From Candidatus Anaerobiospirillum pullicola (GTDB lineage Bacteria > Pseudomonadota > Gammaproteobacteria > Enterobacterales > Succinivibrionaceae), in the NCBI GenBank assembly GCA_018884035.1, contig JAHLFE010000149.1, positions 1 to 42,498 of the forward strand: 42,498 nt of DNA, written 5' to 3'. Both the position numbers and the translations under genes were made by a program. This document shows positions 1 to 8,721 of this stretch, in pieces. The number at the start of each line of letters is the position of its first letter. Position 1 is the stretch's first letter. A model generated the notes under the pieces. The model did not search any database and was not told the DNA's origin. It was given only the letters and a program-made list of their open reading frames with translations.

Positions 1-82
1 TGCTAGAGCGAGTCTTAATAAGCAACTCAGCTCAGAGTAGTAGACAACTTGTCGTAAAATTTGCTGAGCAGATATTCAATAA

Positions 83-304
83 ATGCCTCTAAGCAGCATA
101 TTTATGGACTTCCTTATGTTGCTGGGTATGATCGCAGGCCCCCCGTCAGATCAAGCCTGTATCGATCTTGTTTATGCCGCACCACAGAGCCAAGCGCTGC
201 AAAAGCGCATCGAAAGCAGACAGTGGCAGGTAGTGTTGAAACATGCAGCGGAGATTGGATTAGGTTCACGTGAATACCAGCTTAGGGTGCTGCCTGCTGA
301 CTAA
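83..304 (+). pseudogene. C-terminal remnant of a DUF362 protein
   Basis: The 73 codons end in a stretch matching the C-termini of the two full-length DUF362 proteins just downstream: DQACIDLVYAAP here against DQACVDFMYAAP and DQACVDIVYAAP there, followed by an equivalent RIESR...HAAEIGLG...YQL tail. The roughly 270 residues that should precede it are absent, and an in-frame TAA lies directly before the ATG at 83. The N-terminal 20 residues align poorly with the paralogs, which suggests a deletion or scrambling junction near position 145. The signal peptide and the His/Lys/His motif are missing, so the fragment cannot be a working copy. It implies that the locus once had at least three tandem copies. 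The window edge at position 1 hides anything further upstream. Confidence 0.7.
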
Positions 305-1156
305 CGCCACACCCCAAGTGCTCAGGAACGCCAGACCTAATGATGACTGCATTTATGGCAACCATAAGAGCACCCTCTTAAGGTAGGCTCTGGCTCACCT
401 GCACCCTTTATCTCGAGGTGTTGGACGTTACCAACACTCACCACTGCTTTCGTCGCCACTGTTTGCCACAACTCCACTACCGCCGCACCCTCAGTCTCCT
501 ACATCTCCTCTTTTCTCCACATCCCCATAGCGCCGGCGCCTCTGTCCTACCTTGATGAGGGGACAATCGACTATCTACTGGCGCGCTTTTCTGAGGCCGT
601 ACTTTTGGCCTTGCTGCTGCTTTCGTAGCACGCGTTTGCTTGCTTGTTTGTTTGTTTGCCTGCTTGCCTGTTCTTTTCATTCTGCCTCAATTTAGCGCAT
701 AAACGCCTCAAAAGCTGATAAGAAAGCTGCTTGCTTGGTGCAATCTTGCTCAATAATCGCTAATCCTTGCTCAATTCTCTTTATCCGCCCGCAAAACCTT
801 GTTCTTGCCATCGCAGCCACTTAGGATAAAGCTCATACCAGTCTATAAGTGAGGCTCTCTCTCGTTCTCTTGGCTACAGTCTCACGTGCACACACCTGAC
901 GCCGCTGCAACCACACCGCAGCTAACGGCAGTGTCTGCCGAGAGAAAGCTTGATCCTGCGTGCTGACCTTCCCTGTGATCTGCCGTCAAGACCAGAGCTT
1001 AGTCTAAGCCTTGAGAGCGCTCCCCACTTAACTGGTAGCAATCCGTAAGAAAAACGAAAATACAAGGTTGCTGCTTGAGCATTGGCTCAATGCCTACCTA
1101 CTATGGGCTAAGCTCAAGCACTGCCTTTTTCGTACTCAACCCGTGGAGTATTGCTG
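305..1156. other. Gene-free leader region upstream of the first DUF362 gene
   Basis: About 850 bases without a credible gene. It holds a minus-strand copy of repeat family IR3 (about 344-432) and a degenerate tetranucleotide tract of TGCT/TGTT units at about 637-672. The promoter of the DUF362 gene should lie here, but I could not pick a convincing -35/-10 pair. Confidence 0.5.
344..432 (-). repeat. Intergenic repeat IR3, copy a
   Basis: Read on the minus strand it begins CTCGAGATAAAGGGTGCAGG and continues GTGAGCC-AGAGCCTACCTTA, matching the copies at 6246, 8942 and 11238 and the minus-strand copy at 27866. The right arm of the hairpin seen in copies b and c is only partly kept (GGTGCTC). 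A 23-base piece of the same element (ATGACTG-ATTTATGGCAA-CAT) also recurs after larE at about 17399. Confidence 0.6.
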
Positions 1157-2194
1157 TTGAAGAAGCTGACTGCCCTTGCTGCTGCCGTGGGTCTTGCCCT
1201 GAGCTGTGGCTTTACCGCCCACGCCGCCGACATCAATTTTGACGCCCTGAAAAACCGCACTACTGACACCTCGGCGCCTGTAGTGTACTTCACCTCTGAT
1301 ATTAGCCCAGCTGGTCTGCAGGCGGCTTTTGACGCCTTAGGCCGTGAGCCAACCGGTAAGGTGGCCTTTAAGCTCTCCACCGGTGAAGCAGGCAACAACC
1401 ACTACCTGCAACCAGCCCTGATCAAGGATCTGGTGCAGAAATACGACGGCACCATTGTCGAGTGCAACACCTCTTATGGTGGCTCGCGTGCCTCTACTGC
1501 TGCCCACCGCCAAGTGATTGAGGATCACGGCTTTAATGACATCGCCACCGTCGACATCATGGACGAAGATGGCAGCATGGAAATCCCTGTTACCGCTGGC
1601 AAGTTCTTAAAGGGCGATCTCGTCGGTAAGAACATCGCCAACTATGACTCCATGGTGGTGCTGACCCACTTTAAGGGGCACCCTATGGGCGGCTTTGGTG
1701 GCGCCTTGAAGAACATCTCCATTGGTGTGGCTTCCTCTGCTGGTAAGAACCGCATTCACACTGCGGGCAACTCCGACGAGCCAAACACCTTTATGAGCTT
1801 TGCCGGTGGTGCTTACATGAGCAACACCTCACAGGAGCACATGAACTTCATCGACTCCATGGCCGAAGCTGCTGATGCTGTGTCTGACTACTTCGATCAT
1901 GGTGAGAAGATGATGTACGTCTCCGTGATTAACAACCTCTCGGTTGATTGTGACTGCGTCTCCAATCCAACTGCTCCTGACATGCACGACATTGGTATCG
2001 TCGCTTCACTCGATCCTGTCGCGTTAGATCAGGCTTGTGTTGATTTCATGTACGCAGCTCCAGATGGCAAATCCATGATTGAGCGTATTGAGAGCCGCAG
2101 CGGCACCCGTATTCTCGACCATGCTGTGGAAATGGGCTTAGGACAAAAGAGCTACCAGCTGGTGTCATTAGACCAAGAGCAGCAACAGCAGTAG
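1157..2194 (+). CDS. Exported DUF362 protein, candidate nickel-pincer enzyme (copy 1)
   Basis: About 345 residues. I chose the TTG at 1157 because GGAG (1145-1148) lies 8 bases before it; the TTG at 1151 is only 2 bases away. A Sec-type signal peptide (KK, then a hydrophobic core) ends in AHA before ADINF. The body is the DUF362 (PF04015) fold without the ferredoxin domains many members carry. The core is HFKGHPMGGFGGALKNISIG, with His175, Lys185 and His201 (codons at 1679, 1709, 1757). These have the same spacing, and the same flanking FxGG, IAS/VAS pattern, as His174, Lys184 and His200 of Lactobacillus plantarum LarA. A later DIGI...LDQ stretch matches the LarA DIAI...LDQ region. A DCDC cluster precedes it. 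The reaction and substrate are unknown. Its position upstream of nickel transport and larBCE supports an NPN-dependent or NPN-related role (inference). Confidence 0.8.
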   Translation: MKKLTALAAAVGLALSCGFTAHAADINFDALKNRTTDTSAPVVYFTSDISPAGLQAAFDALGREPTGKVAFKLSTGEAGNNHYLQPALIKDLVQKYDGTIVECNTSYGGSRASTAAHRQVIEDHGFNDIATVDIMDEDGSMEIPVTAGKFLKGDLVGKNIANYDSMVVLTHFKGHPMGGFGGALKNISIGVASSAGKNRIHTAGNSDEPNTFMSFAGGAYMSNTSQEHMNFIDSMAEAADAVSDYFDHGEKMMYVSVINNLSVDCDCVSNPTAPDMHDIGIVASLDPVALDQACVDFMYAAPDGKSMIERIESRSGTRILDHAVEMGLGQKSYQLVSLDQEQQQQ

Positions 2195-2531
2195 TGGCTC
2201 ACCGCTTACGTAGGGCTCTTAAGTACTGAATACAGTGACCACTTGAAGTGGTACTTTGTGGCCGTCTCTTTGTAGGCTCTTTTTAGGTGCGACGGCTGCA
2301 GATGACAGCGCAAAAAGAGCAGTTACTAACTCAAGACAGAGCCTCGCTCCCATCCACTGCAAGGAGGTGTCGCTACGCCTTATCGCAAGGTAATACCACC
2401 ACTGCAAACAAGCGCTACACCTACTCTAAGCCAGCCCACAATCCTACCTTTTCCCATTTTTATCGCCTTACCGTTAGCCTAAGCAGCTGGAGCTCTTACC
2501 AGCAAAGACTTACTCTTCACCGGAGCATCCC
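2195..2531. other. Spacer between the two DUF362 genes
   Basis: A 337-base spacer without a credible gene. It is long for an operon junction, so copy 2 may have its own promoter. GGAG at 2522-2525 is the ribosome-binding site of the next gene. Confidence 0.5.
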
Positions 2532-3521
2532 ATGCGTCATCAGCATTTGTTAGCTGCAATTTTGGGCACAGCTTTGAGCTTTGGTACCTGTGCTCATGCT
2601 GCCGACATCGACTTTGAGTCACTTAAGCACCGCACCACTGACACCTCTGCTCCTGTGGTGTACTACACCTCAGACTTAAGCCCTGAGGGCCTCATGAAAG
2701 CCTACACCGCCTTAGGTCGTGAGCTCCAAGGTAAGGTGGCGGTCAAACTGTCCTCAGGTGAGGCTGGCAATAACCACTACCTGCAACCGGCCCTCATCAA
2801 GGAGCTGGTACAGAAATACAACGGCACTATTGTCGAGTGCAATACTGCTTATGGTGGTTCCCGTAACTCTACAGCCGCGCACCGTCAGGTCATGATTGAC
2901 CATGGCTTTGCAGCCATTGCCCCAACAGACATTATGGATGCTGAAGGTGAAATGGAAATCCCAGTCACTGGTGGCTCATATCTCACCAATGACATCGTAG
3001 GTGCCAGCCTCAAAAACTATGACTCAATGATGGTGCTGAGCCACTTTAAGGGCCATGCTATGGGTGGCTTTGGAGGTGCCTTAAAGAACATTTCTATTGG
3101 TGTGGCTTCGTCCCATGGCAAGGGCCTTATTCACTCAGGTGGTGATATCCGTCCACGCCCAGAGGGTGCTGACCGCCAGCAAGCCTTTATTGAGTGCATG
3201 GCCGAAGCTGCTGATGCGGTCTCGGATTACTTTGACCACGGTCAGAGCATGACCTACGTCAATGTCATGAATAACCTCTCGGTTGATTGCGACTGCGATT
3301 CACATCCTGCTGCGCCTGACATGCATGATGTGGGTATCTTAGCCTCGCTCGACCCAGTAGCTTTAGACCAAGCGTGCGTCGATATCGTCTATGCTGCGCC
3401 TGATGGTCATTCTTTGATTGAGCGCATGGAGAGCCGTCGTGGTGCGCTGATCTTAGATCACGCCGAAAAGATGGGCTTAGGCCATAAGAACTACCAGTTT
3501 GTGTCACTGGACGAGAAATAG
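2532..3521 (+). CDS. Exported DUF362 protein, candidate nickel-pincer enzyme (copy 2)
   Basis: 329 residues. ATG at 2532 with GGAG six bases upstream. It is a close paralog of the gene at 1157, by eye about two thirds identical or more over the mature part. Sec-type signal peptide MRHQHLLAAILGTALSFGTC, cut after AHA. His175, Lys185 and His201 (codons at 3054, 3084, 3132) keep the LarA-like H-x9-K-x15-H pattern in HFKGHAMGGFGGALKNISIG. The NNLSVDCDCDSHPAAPDMHD cysteine/aspartate segment and the LDQACVD motif are also kept. The segment after the third motif residue is about 16 residues shorter than in copy 1, which has an extra MSFAGGAYMS-type loop there. That loop is the main structural difference, so the copies may differ in substrate or partner. 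No twin-arginine motif is present in either. Confidence 0.8.
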   Translation: MRHQHLLAAILGTALSFGTCAHAADIDFESLKHRTTDTSAPVVYYTSDLSPEGLMKAYTALGRELQGKVAVKLSSGEAGNNHYLQPALIKELVQKYNGTIVECNTAYGGSRNSTAAHRQVMIDHGFAAIAPTDIMDAEGEMEIPVTGGSYLTNDIVGASLKNYDSMMVLSHFKGHAMGGFGGALKNISIGVASSHGKGLIHSGGDIRPRPEGADRQQAFIECMAEAADAVSDYFDHGQSMTYVNVMNNLSVDCDCDSHPAAPDMHDVGILASLDPVALDQACVDIVYAAPDGHSLIERMESRRGALILDHAEKMGLGHKNYQFVSLDEK

Positions 3522-4189
3522 CTGCGCAGGCACAGAGCAAGTGGCGCCCTCGTGGGGCTCGCGCTCAGGTGTAAACGCCAAGACGCACCAATGGCTGCTG
3601 ACAGTGCTGCCTACGCTAAGTTAGTGACTTACTCTTAGTAGCGGATATCGCTGAGGGTAGTAAGCGGCGCCCTTGGTGTCTTTGATCTCGAGGGTAGCTG
3701 TGCTGCTGGCAGTCACGCTTACTGAGAGTAAGTGGCGCTCCAGCTGCGTAGCTACTCCACTCGTGGTGACCTTACATGGTACCCCCGAGGCACCAGCGGC
3801 GCCTTTCCCCAAGGTAGACAGAGGCCTCTGACGAGGCTCGTTACTGTGCCCTCTTGCAGCGCACTTTTGCTCATTTCTCGCTATTGTTTGCCACATTATC
3901 GCTCCCTGCCTGCTGTAGCTTGCACTAGCCAGCTACGCGCTCTATGCTTACAACTACCGCCACCGGTGACCTCCTTAAGCGGTACACACCATACGGTGCC
4001 CAGTGTTGTCTCTTCCTGACAACCACTTATGGTCACTACCATCTTGCACCACTGCACCACGCACAAGCGGTGCAAGCGCAATGAGTTTTATCAGTGTGAA
4101 CTAAGCAACCATGGCATTAGCAGAGACTGCTGGGATCTGCGCTGCGCTTAGAGTCTACACTGATCTTTTTCCTCCCACGGTGTCGCAGC
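3522..4189. other. Gene-free spacer
   Basis: About 670 bases with short overlapping open frames on both strands and none with recognisable content or a good ribosome-binding site. A GATCTCGAGG motif at about 3687, shared with the ends of other intergenic repeats here, is the only recurring signal I noticed. Confidence 0.45.
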
Positions 4190-5125
4190 ATGCTTGACCT
4201 CATCGAGCGCGAGCTCATCTATCTGGCGTATTACATGGAGCTGCAATTGCGTCAGCTCTTTTGGTTCTACGTACTCGGTACCCTGCTGGGCTCGTTTATC
4301 TCTGTCTTTGCTAAAGACAAGATCCACAAGCTCCTTACCACCCGCACGTGGTCAGCATGGGGCTTCTTAGGGTTCTTTGTCGCTGCCCTCTTGGGTTTTG
4401 CCTCCCCGATCTGCATGTATGGCACCTTGCCTATCGTCGCCGCCCTCTACCACCAAGGCATCAAACAAGATGTCCTTGCCTGCTTTATGGTAGCCTCGGT
4501 GCTCTTAAATCCACAGCTCATTGCCTATTCTCTGGCCTTAGGCCCCATCGTCTTTACGCTACGTATCGTCACCTGCCTCCTCATGGCTCTGTGCGCGGGA
4601 GTGCTCATTAAAGTCTTTTTCCGCAACACTCCGTTTTTTAACTTTAAGAGCTTTGGTGGCGGCCATAACCACGACACCGACCCCAACCTTCTGCTGCGCT
4701 ACCTGAAAAACGTCGGCCGTAACCTCAAAGCCACCCTGCCTTACTTCATCGGCGGTATGCTCATCGCGGCCTTATTTAGCATCCACTTACCACGTGATGA
4801 GTTTGCCGAACTCTTTGGCCGTGATAACGGCTTAGGCGTGCTCTACGCTGCGACCTTAGGCGTACCACTGTACCTGTGCGGTGGTGGTACCGTCCCTATC
4901 CTCATTTCGTGGCTGGCAGCTGGCATGTCCAAAGGCGCAGCAGTGGCCTTTATGCTCTCAGGCCCCGCAACGAAGATTAACAATCTGGCCGCCTTAAAGG
5001 CAGTTTTAGGCCTGCGTAACTTTGTGCTCTATCTTGTCTTTGTGCTGGTCTTTGCCTTAGTGACGGGACTGATCACTAACGCGCTGGAGTTTTTGCAGGT
5101 TCTGCCTACATATAGCCTCTACTGA
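4190..5125 (+). CDS. DUF318/ArsP_1-type membrane permease
   Basis: 311 residues with about eight hydrophobic segments. The first half has a GFASPICMYGTLPIVAAL segment and the second half a LYLCGGGTVPILISWLAAGM segment, followed by AFMLSGPATKINNLAALKAV. This internal pseudo-repeat and the conserved cysteine/glycine/proline motifs are typical of the predicted permease family PF03773 (DUF318, ArsP_1, YraQ-like). A cytosolic loop in the middle carries GGGHNHDTD, which could bind a divalent metal. Members of the family are linked to export of metals or methylated metalloids. The location between the DUF362 genes and a nickel-type ABC transporter suggests a metal-related job here (inference). The ATG at 4190 has only a weak GGTG upstream, but the hydropathy starts directly after it. 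Confidence 0.75.
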   Translation: MLDLIERELIYLAYYMELQLRQLFWFYVLGTLLGSFISVFAKDKIHKLLTTRTWSAWGFLGFFVAALLGFASPICMYGTLPIVAALYHQGIKQDVLACFMVASVLLNPQLIAYSLALGPIVFTLRIVTCLLMALCAGVLIKVFFRNTPFFNFKSFGGGHNHDTDPNLLLRYLKNVGRNLKATLPYFIGGMLIAALFSIHLPRDEFAELFGRDNGLGVLYAATLGVPLYLCGGGTVPILISWLAAGMSKGAAVAFMLSGPATKINNLAALKAVLGLRNFVLYLVFVLVFALVTGLITNALEFLQVLPTYSLY

Positions 5126-5314
5126 GGTTAGTGGCTGACCCCAATTTACTCCGAGCCACAAGCTCTGCCCCGTCACAACCACAGTTTGCACACGCCTCCT
5201 TATTTTGAGATCGGCCGTGGGCAAACAGAGCAACCTACGCCAAGACAGGTAAGATGCAGGTACGCTGCACTCTACTTAAGGTTAAGCACTCACCAAAGAC
5301 ACAGGATCAAGCTC

Positions 5315-6193
5315 ATGACCGTGCTCCATAACAGCATCAGCGCCTACTGGGATCAGCGTGCCGCCTCCTACAGTCGTGAGATCGCGGCCGAGCTTCACAA
5401 CGATCAGCGCGGCACCCTAGCTTTTTTGCGCCACCTGCTTCCCACCTTTGCCCCACACCTTACCCTAAAAGATGACTCCGCACAGGTACAGGGACAGGCC
5501 TTAGACCTAGGCTGTGGCCCAGGCCTGTTTAGCGTCTTTTTAGCAAGCCACGGCTTTAGCGTCACCGCTCTTGATGGTAGTGAGGGCATGCTGTCACAAG
5601 CACGCCTCAACTGTGCGCACTTCTTAAGCGCAGAGCAGCAAGGTCGTGTCACGTTCGTAAGCGGTGATGTCGCTCACCCACCGGTAGCTAAGGGTAGCTG
5701 TGACCTTATTGTCGCCCGCGACGTGTGGTGGAATTTACCTCAGCCCCAAGAGGCGTACTCGCATGCCTTAAAAGCGCTTAAAAGTCAGGGGTTGCTCATC
5801 ATTTTCGACGGCAATTACTATTACTCCTACCAAAACCCCGCATATTATCAGGACTACACTAAGACTCATCAGGACTTAGAAGGAGTTAATGTCGCGGAAA
5901 TGGCGAGGATTGCTCAGAGGCTACCTCTGTCCTATCAGCTACGCCCAGCGTATGACCTCAAGGTCATACGTGACCTAGCCGGAGACATCGTCAGCGCCCA
6001 TGCATGGGTTGAGCTTACAGCCCCAGATTACATAGCAGCAGCCCCAACTACCACAGCTACCACCGTCAGTCCTGCTACCAACTGTGCTGATGTGGTCTTA
6101 GGCAGCCACCGCTGGCGGCCATTTACTCCCGATAACAGCAACGCACTCCCTGAGATCATCGAGAAGTTTGTGGTGTGCGTGCAAAAGCACTAA
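5315..6193 (+). CDS. Class I SAM-dependent methyltransferase
   Basis: 292 residues. The ATG at 5315 is preferred because AGGA lies about 8 bases upstream and homology starts right after it (SAYWDQRAASY); the open frame reaches back to 5186 without a good site. The glycine-rich SAM motif I is LDLGCGPGLFSVFLASHGFS, followed by the acidic ALDGSEGM (motif Post I), then GDVA and CDLIVARDVWWNLPQP (motif II region) and LLIIFDGNYYYSY. The substrate is unknown. Methyltransferases of this general class often sit beside opp/nik-type ABC transporters, and this one precedes such a transporter, so it may act on a metallophore or a metal-related metabolite (inference). Confidence 0.8.
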   Translation: MTVLHNSISAYWDQRAASYSREIAAELHNDQRGTLAFLRHLLPTFAPHLTLKDDSAQVQGQALDLGCGPGLFSVFLASHGFSVTALDGSEGMLSQARLNCAHFLSAEQQGRVTFVSGDVAHPPVAKGSCDLIVARDVWWNLPQPQEAYSHALKALKSQGLLIIFDGNYYYSYQNPAYYQDYTKTHQDLEGVNVAEMARIAQRLPLSYQLRPAYDLKVIRDLAGDIVSAHAWVELTAPDYIAAAPTTTATTVSPATNCADVVLGSHRWRPFTPDNSNALPEIIEKFVVCVQKH

Positions 6194-6202
6194 GGACAAG
6201 CG

Positions 6203-6351
6203 ATCTAATAAATGACGGAAGAGGGGATGCGTGATGTAAAGGTCACCCCCTCGAGATGAATGGTGCAGGTGAGTCTAAGCATACCTTAGGACGGTGCACC
6301 ATGATTAACCTAAAGTCCGGAATCTAGTAAGTAAGTAAGTAAGTAAGTAAG
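6203..6351 (+). repeat. Intergenic repeat IR3, copy b
   Basis: It starts after the methyltransferase stop with ATCTAATAAATGACGGA and a GGATGCGTGA box, then CTCGAGATGAATGGTGCAGG. It contains a perfect 8-base inverted repeat, ATGGTGCA (6260-6267) and TGCACCAT (6295-6302), with a nested CTAAG/CTTAG pair, and ends in CTAAAGTCCGG and six GTAA units. Copy c after the second permease is nearly identical over the hairpin part. The hairpin could end or stabilise transcripts (inference). Confidence 0.8.
6327..6350. repeat. (GTAA)6 tetranucleotide tract
   Basis: Six perfect GTAA units at the right end of repeat IR3 copy b, about 310 bases before the first permease gene. The second copy of IR3 carries the same unit in the same number at 9017-9040. 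Confidence 0.9.
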
Positions 6352-6414
6352 CCGCACCGCTAACCACCATCAGTACCATTACCAGTAATCCTAGAGGCAA
6401 ATCCCACAGAAGCT

Positions 6415-6510
6415 AACTTCCTACAATCAGGGGTTTTACCCTGAGCATAGGTGTTTGCTAAGACTCTACTCTCGAGATAAATCGCTGTCAGGCGCTTTTG
6501 CGGTTACCTA
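6415..6510 (+). repeat. Intergenic repeat IR4, copy a
   Basis: It shares CTACAATCAGG-GTTTTACCCTGAG-TAG-TGTTTGC-AAG, a CGCTGTCAG box and a final GTTACCTAC with the segment at 31848-31935 downstream of menE. The ATCAGG/CCTGA pair forms a small hairpin (CAGG-GGTTTTA-CCTG). It lies between the methyltransferase and the first ABC permease. Confidence 0.7.
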
Positions 6511-6663
6511 CACACCAAAAGAACGCAACACCAACCAACAAACAAACAAACACCGCCACGCCCCAGAGCCATAACCTCTGGGTAACACCGCCCCATCGTT
6601 AGCTCTGAGCCTTGCGGCCAGCTGCCTGATGAGTTTTTTCTTTGACCCTAATGGAGCGTACCC

Positions 6664-7797
6664 ATGACCAGCTCCTCTGCTCGCACTACGCCCTGCACAG
6701 CACCTGCTGCCGTGACCGCTGCGCCGCAGTCTAGCGCCGCATCTGCCACCGGCTGCCGCTGCCAGCATCAGCAGAAACATGCTGCTAGCGCCACCGCTGT
6801 GCCGACACGCGCCTGCAACGTGGTCGCGGTGTTGCTGTCTGTACTCTCGCTCCGTGCGCTGCTGCCATTGCTGAGGAATACTCTGGGGGCCTTGCTCTTT
6901 TTGCTGGTACTAAGTGCCGCCTCTTTTGTGCTGGTCTCTTTTAGCTCCGGTGATGCCGCCTTAAACAGCTTACAGCCCATGGGTGTAACCTCACAGGAGG
7001 TTATCAATCGCTTACGCCAGAGCCTTAATTTGGATTTACCCGTCCTTGAGCAGTACATCATGTGGTTAGAGGGCGTCGTCACGCAAATTGATTTGGGGCA
7101 GTCCACGCATTATGGCCGCGCCGTAACTACAGTCTTAGGTGAGGGGCTGACAGTGAGCTTACAGCTCTGTGTGCTCGCCTGTGGCTGGTTACTGCTTATC
7201 AGCCTGCCTCTGGGTATTTACTCGGCACTACACCCACGCTCCTTACTTGAGCGGGGATTACATATGCTGAGCATTCTGCTCCTGTCAGTGCCGAGCTTTA
7301 TTATCTGCCTTGTCTGTCTCTACTTCGCTGGCGTCAAAATGGGACTGATTACCACCCGTAGTGCACAAAGTTATGGTGACTACATTGCGCCTGCCTTGTG
7401 CTTAGCGCTGCCTCTTAGTGCCTACTACATTAGGCAAATCAGCACGGCCTTACGCCATGAGCTACAAGCTCCGTATTTACTGGCCTTTACTGCACGTGGC
7501 ATCCGTACCCGCACCATTCTCCTCACGCACGTCTTGCCACGCGCAATGATTGCACTGTTGCCGCTGCTGGCGATCAGTGTGGGGCACTTGCTGTGCGGCA
7601 CCGTGATTGTTGAGACTATCTTTTCTTTACAGGGCTTAGGGGCCATGGCCTTACAGGCTATTACCTACCGTGACCTCTACCTCATTCAAGCTTATGTGCT
7701 TTACAGCGCAGCGATTTTTATGGCGTTAAATGCGCTGGTGAATGTGCTGACCAGCAAGCTTTCACGACATGCCTTAGCGGAGGTGGCCACATGCTAA
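6664..7797 (+). CDS. ABC transporter permease, NikB/DppB type
   Basis: 377 residues. ATG at 6664 with GGAG at 6653-6656, seven bases away. The first 60 residues are a serine/alanine/cysteine-rich extension not found in ordinary NikB/DppB (these are about 310-340 residues long). The family part follows: a first membrane helix (LGALLFLLVLSAASFVLVSF), the periplasmic LNLDLPVLEQYIMWLEGVV...DLGQS segment typical of the DppB N-terminus, then the BPD_transp_1 core with about five more helices and the EAA-like loop ...FTARGIRTRTILLTHVLPRA that contacts the ATPase. It ends VETIFSLQGLGAMALQAITY-RDLYLIQ, a family signature. It overlaps the next permease by seven bases, so they are co-translated. Nickel is inferred from the neighbouring lar genes; a peptide substrate remains possible. 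Confidence 0.85.
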   Translation: MTSSSARTTPCTAPAAVTAAPQSSAASATGCRCQHQQKHAASATAVPTRACNVVAVLLSVLSLRALLPLLRNTLGALLFLLVLSAASFVLVSFSSGDAALNSLQPMGVTSQEVINRLRQSLNLDLPVLEQYIMWLEGVVTQIDLGQSTHYGRAVTTVLGEGLTVSLQLCVLACGWLLLISLPLGIYSALHPRSLLERGLHMLSILLLSVPSFIICLVCLYFAGVKMGLITTRSAQSYGDYIAPALCLALPLSAYYIRQISTALRHELQAPYLLAFTARGIRTRTILLTHVLPRAMIALLPLLAISVGHLLCGTVIVETIFSLQGLGAMALQAITYRDLYLIQAYVLYSAAIFMALNALVNVLTSKLSRHALAEVATC

Positions 7798-8708
7798 AAG
7801 AAGCTGCTCTCCCTGTTGCTGCAACTACTGCAGCTAATGCCGCTACCGCTACCGCAACAGCCTCCTCTGGTAACCGCACCCGTCAGGGGGGACAGCATCA
7901 GCAGTGGACTCTACGTGTTTTCACCGTCTTGACCCTTTTCTGGCTGGTGCTGCTGCTTACTGGTAGCTATTGGTACCCATTTGATCCTTTAAAAATGGAT
8001 GTGGCGCAGTCCTTAGCAGTGCCCTCTTACGAGCACCTCTTAGGCTGTGACCGCTTAGGTCGTGACGTCTTAGCCCGCATCTTTGGCGGGGCGTGGCATA
8101 GCCTCATGCTGGCCTTTCTTATTATTGCCCAAGCTGCCCTTATAGGCTGCTCTTTAGGCTTACTGGCGGCCTTGCAGCAGGGTGTTATTGCCCGTATGGT
8201 CGCCACGCTCATTAATGCCTTACTGGCTCTACCGCAGCAGCTTATGGTGATTCTGGTGGTAGGTGTCTTAGGCGTGGGCTTATGGCATAGCGTGCTGGCG
8301 CTAAGCCTCTTTTGGTGGATTCACTTTGCGCGCATTTGCTATTGCCGTGTGGTCAGCATGAAAAAAGAAGCCTATATGGTACAGGCGGTGATCTCCGGTG
8401 AGAGCAAGTGGTCACTGCTGCGCTTTTACCTCTGGCCACAGTTAAAGTCCCAGCTCATACTCACGGCCCTCTTGGATGCGGGCGCCGCGATCTTAGCTTT
8501 AGCGACGCTGTCCTTTTTAGGCTTAGCAACACAACCGCCGCAGCCTGAGTGGGGCTCTATGCTCTTTGAAAACCGCGCTTACTTACAGCAAGCACCGCAT
8601 TTGCTGGTGTTTCCCGCGCTGGCGATCTTTATAAGTGTCTTGCTGTGTAACCTCTTAGGGCACGCCTATATGCGCACCCAAAAGCCACAGCAGCACTCAC
8701 CGGAGTAG
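7791..8708 (+). CDS. ABC transporter permease, NikC/DppC type
   Basis: 305 residues. ATG at 7791 inside the end of the preceding permease gene, with GGAGG about 8 bases upstream. An alanine/threonine-rich N-terminal tail of about 40 residues precedes the first helix. Then come the DppC-type hallmark HLLGCDRLGRDVLARIFGGA, five further hydrophobic segments, and an EAA-type loop (QAVISGESKWSLLRFYLWPQ). The signature LSFLGLATQPPQPEWGSMLF near the C-terminus is diagnostic for the OppC/DppC/NikC family. It forms the membrane channel with the gene at 6664. The start overlap indicates a fixed subunit ratio. An IR3 repeat follows directly after the stop. Confidence 0.87.
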   Translation: MLKEAALPVAATTAANAATATATASSGNRTRQGGQHQQWTLRVFTVLTLFWLVLLLTGSYWYPFDPLKMDVAQSLAVPSYEHLLGCDRLGRDVLARIFGGAWHSLMLAFLIIAQAALIGCSLGLLAALQQGVIARMVATLINALLALPQQLMVILVVGVLGVGLWHSVLALSLFWWIHFARICYCRVVSMKKEAYMVQAVISGESKWSLLRFYLWPQLKSQLILTALLDAGAAILALATLSFLGLATQPPQPEWGSMLFENRAYLQQAPHLLVFPALAIFISVLLCNLLGHAYMRTQKPQQHSPE

Positions 8709-8721
8709 TAAGGCATGAGTT

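Noticed and set aside
6194..6663. NikR operator or NiCo riboswitch upstream of the transporter
   Set aside because: I saw no GTATGA/TCATAC pair and no riboswitch-like core; only repeat IR3 and IR4 are present.
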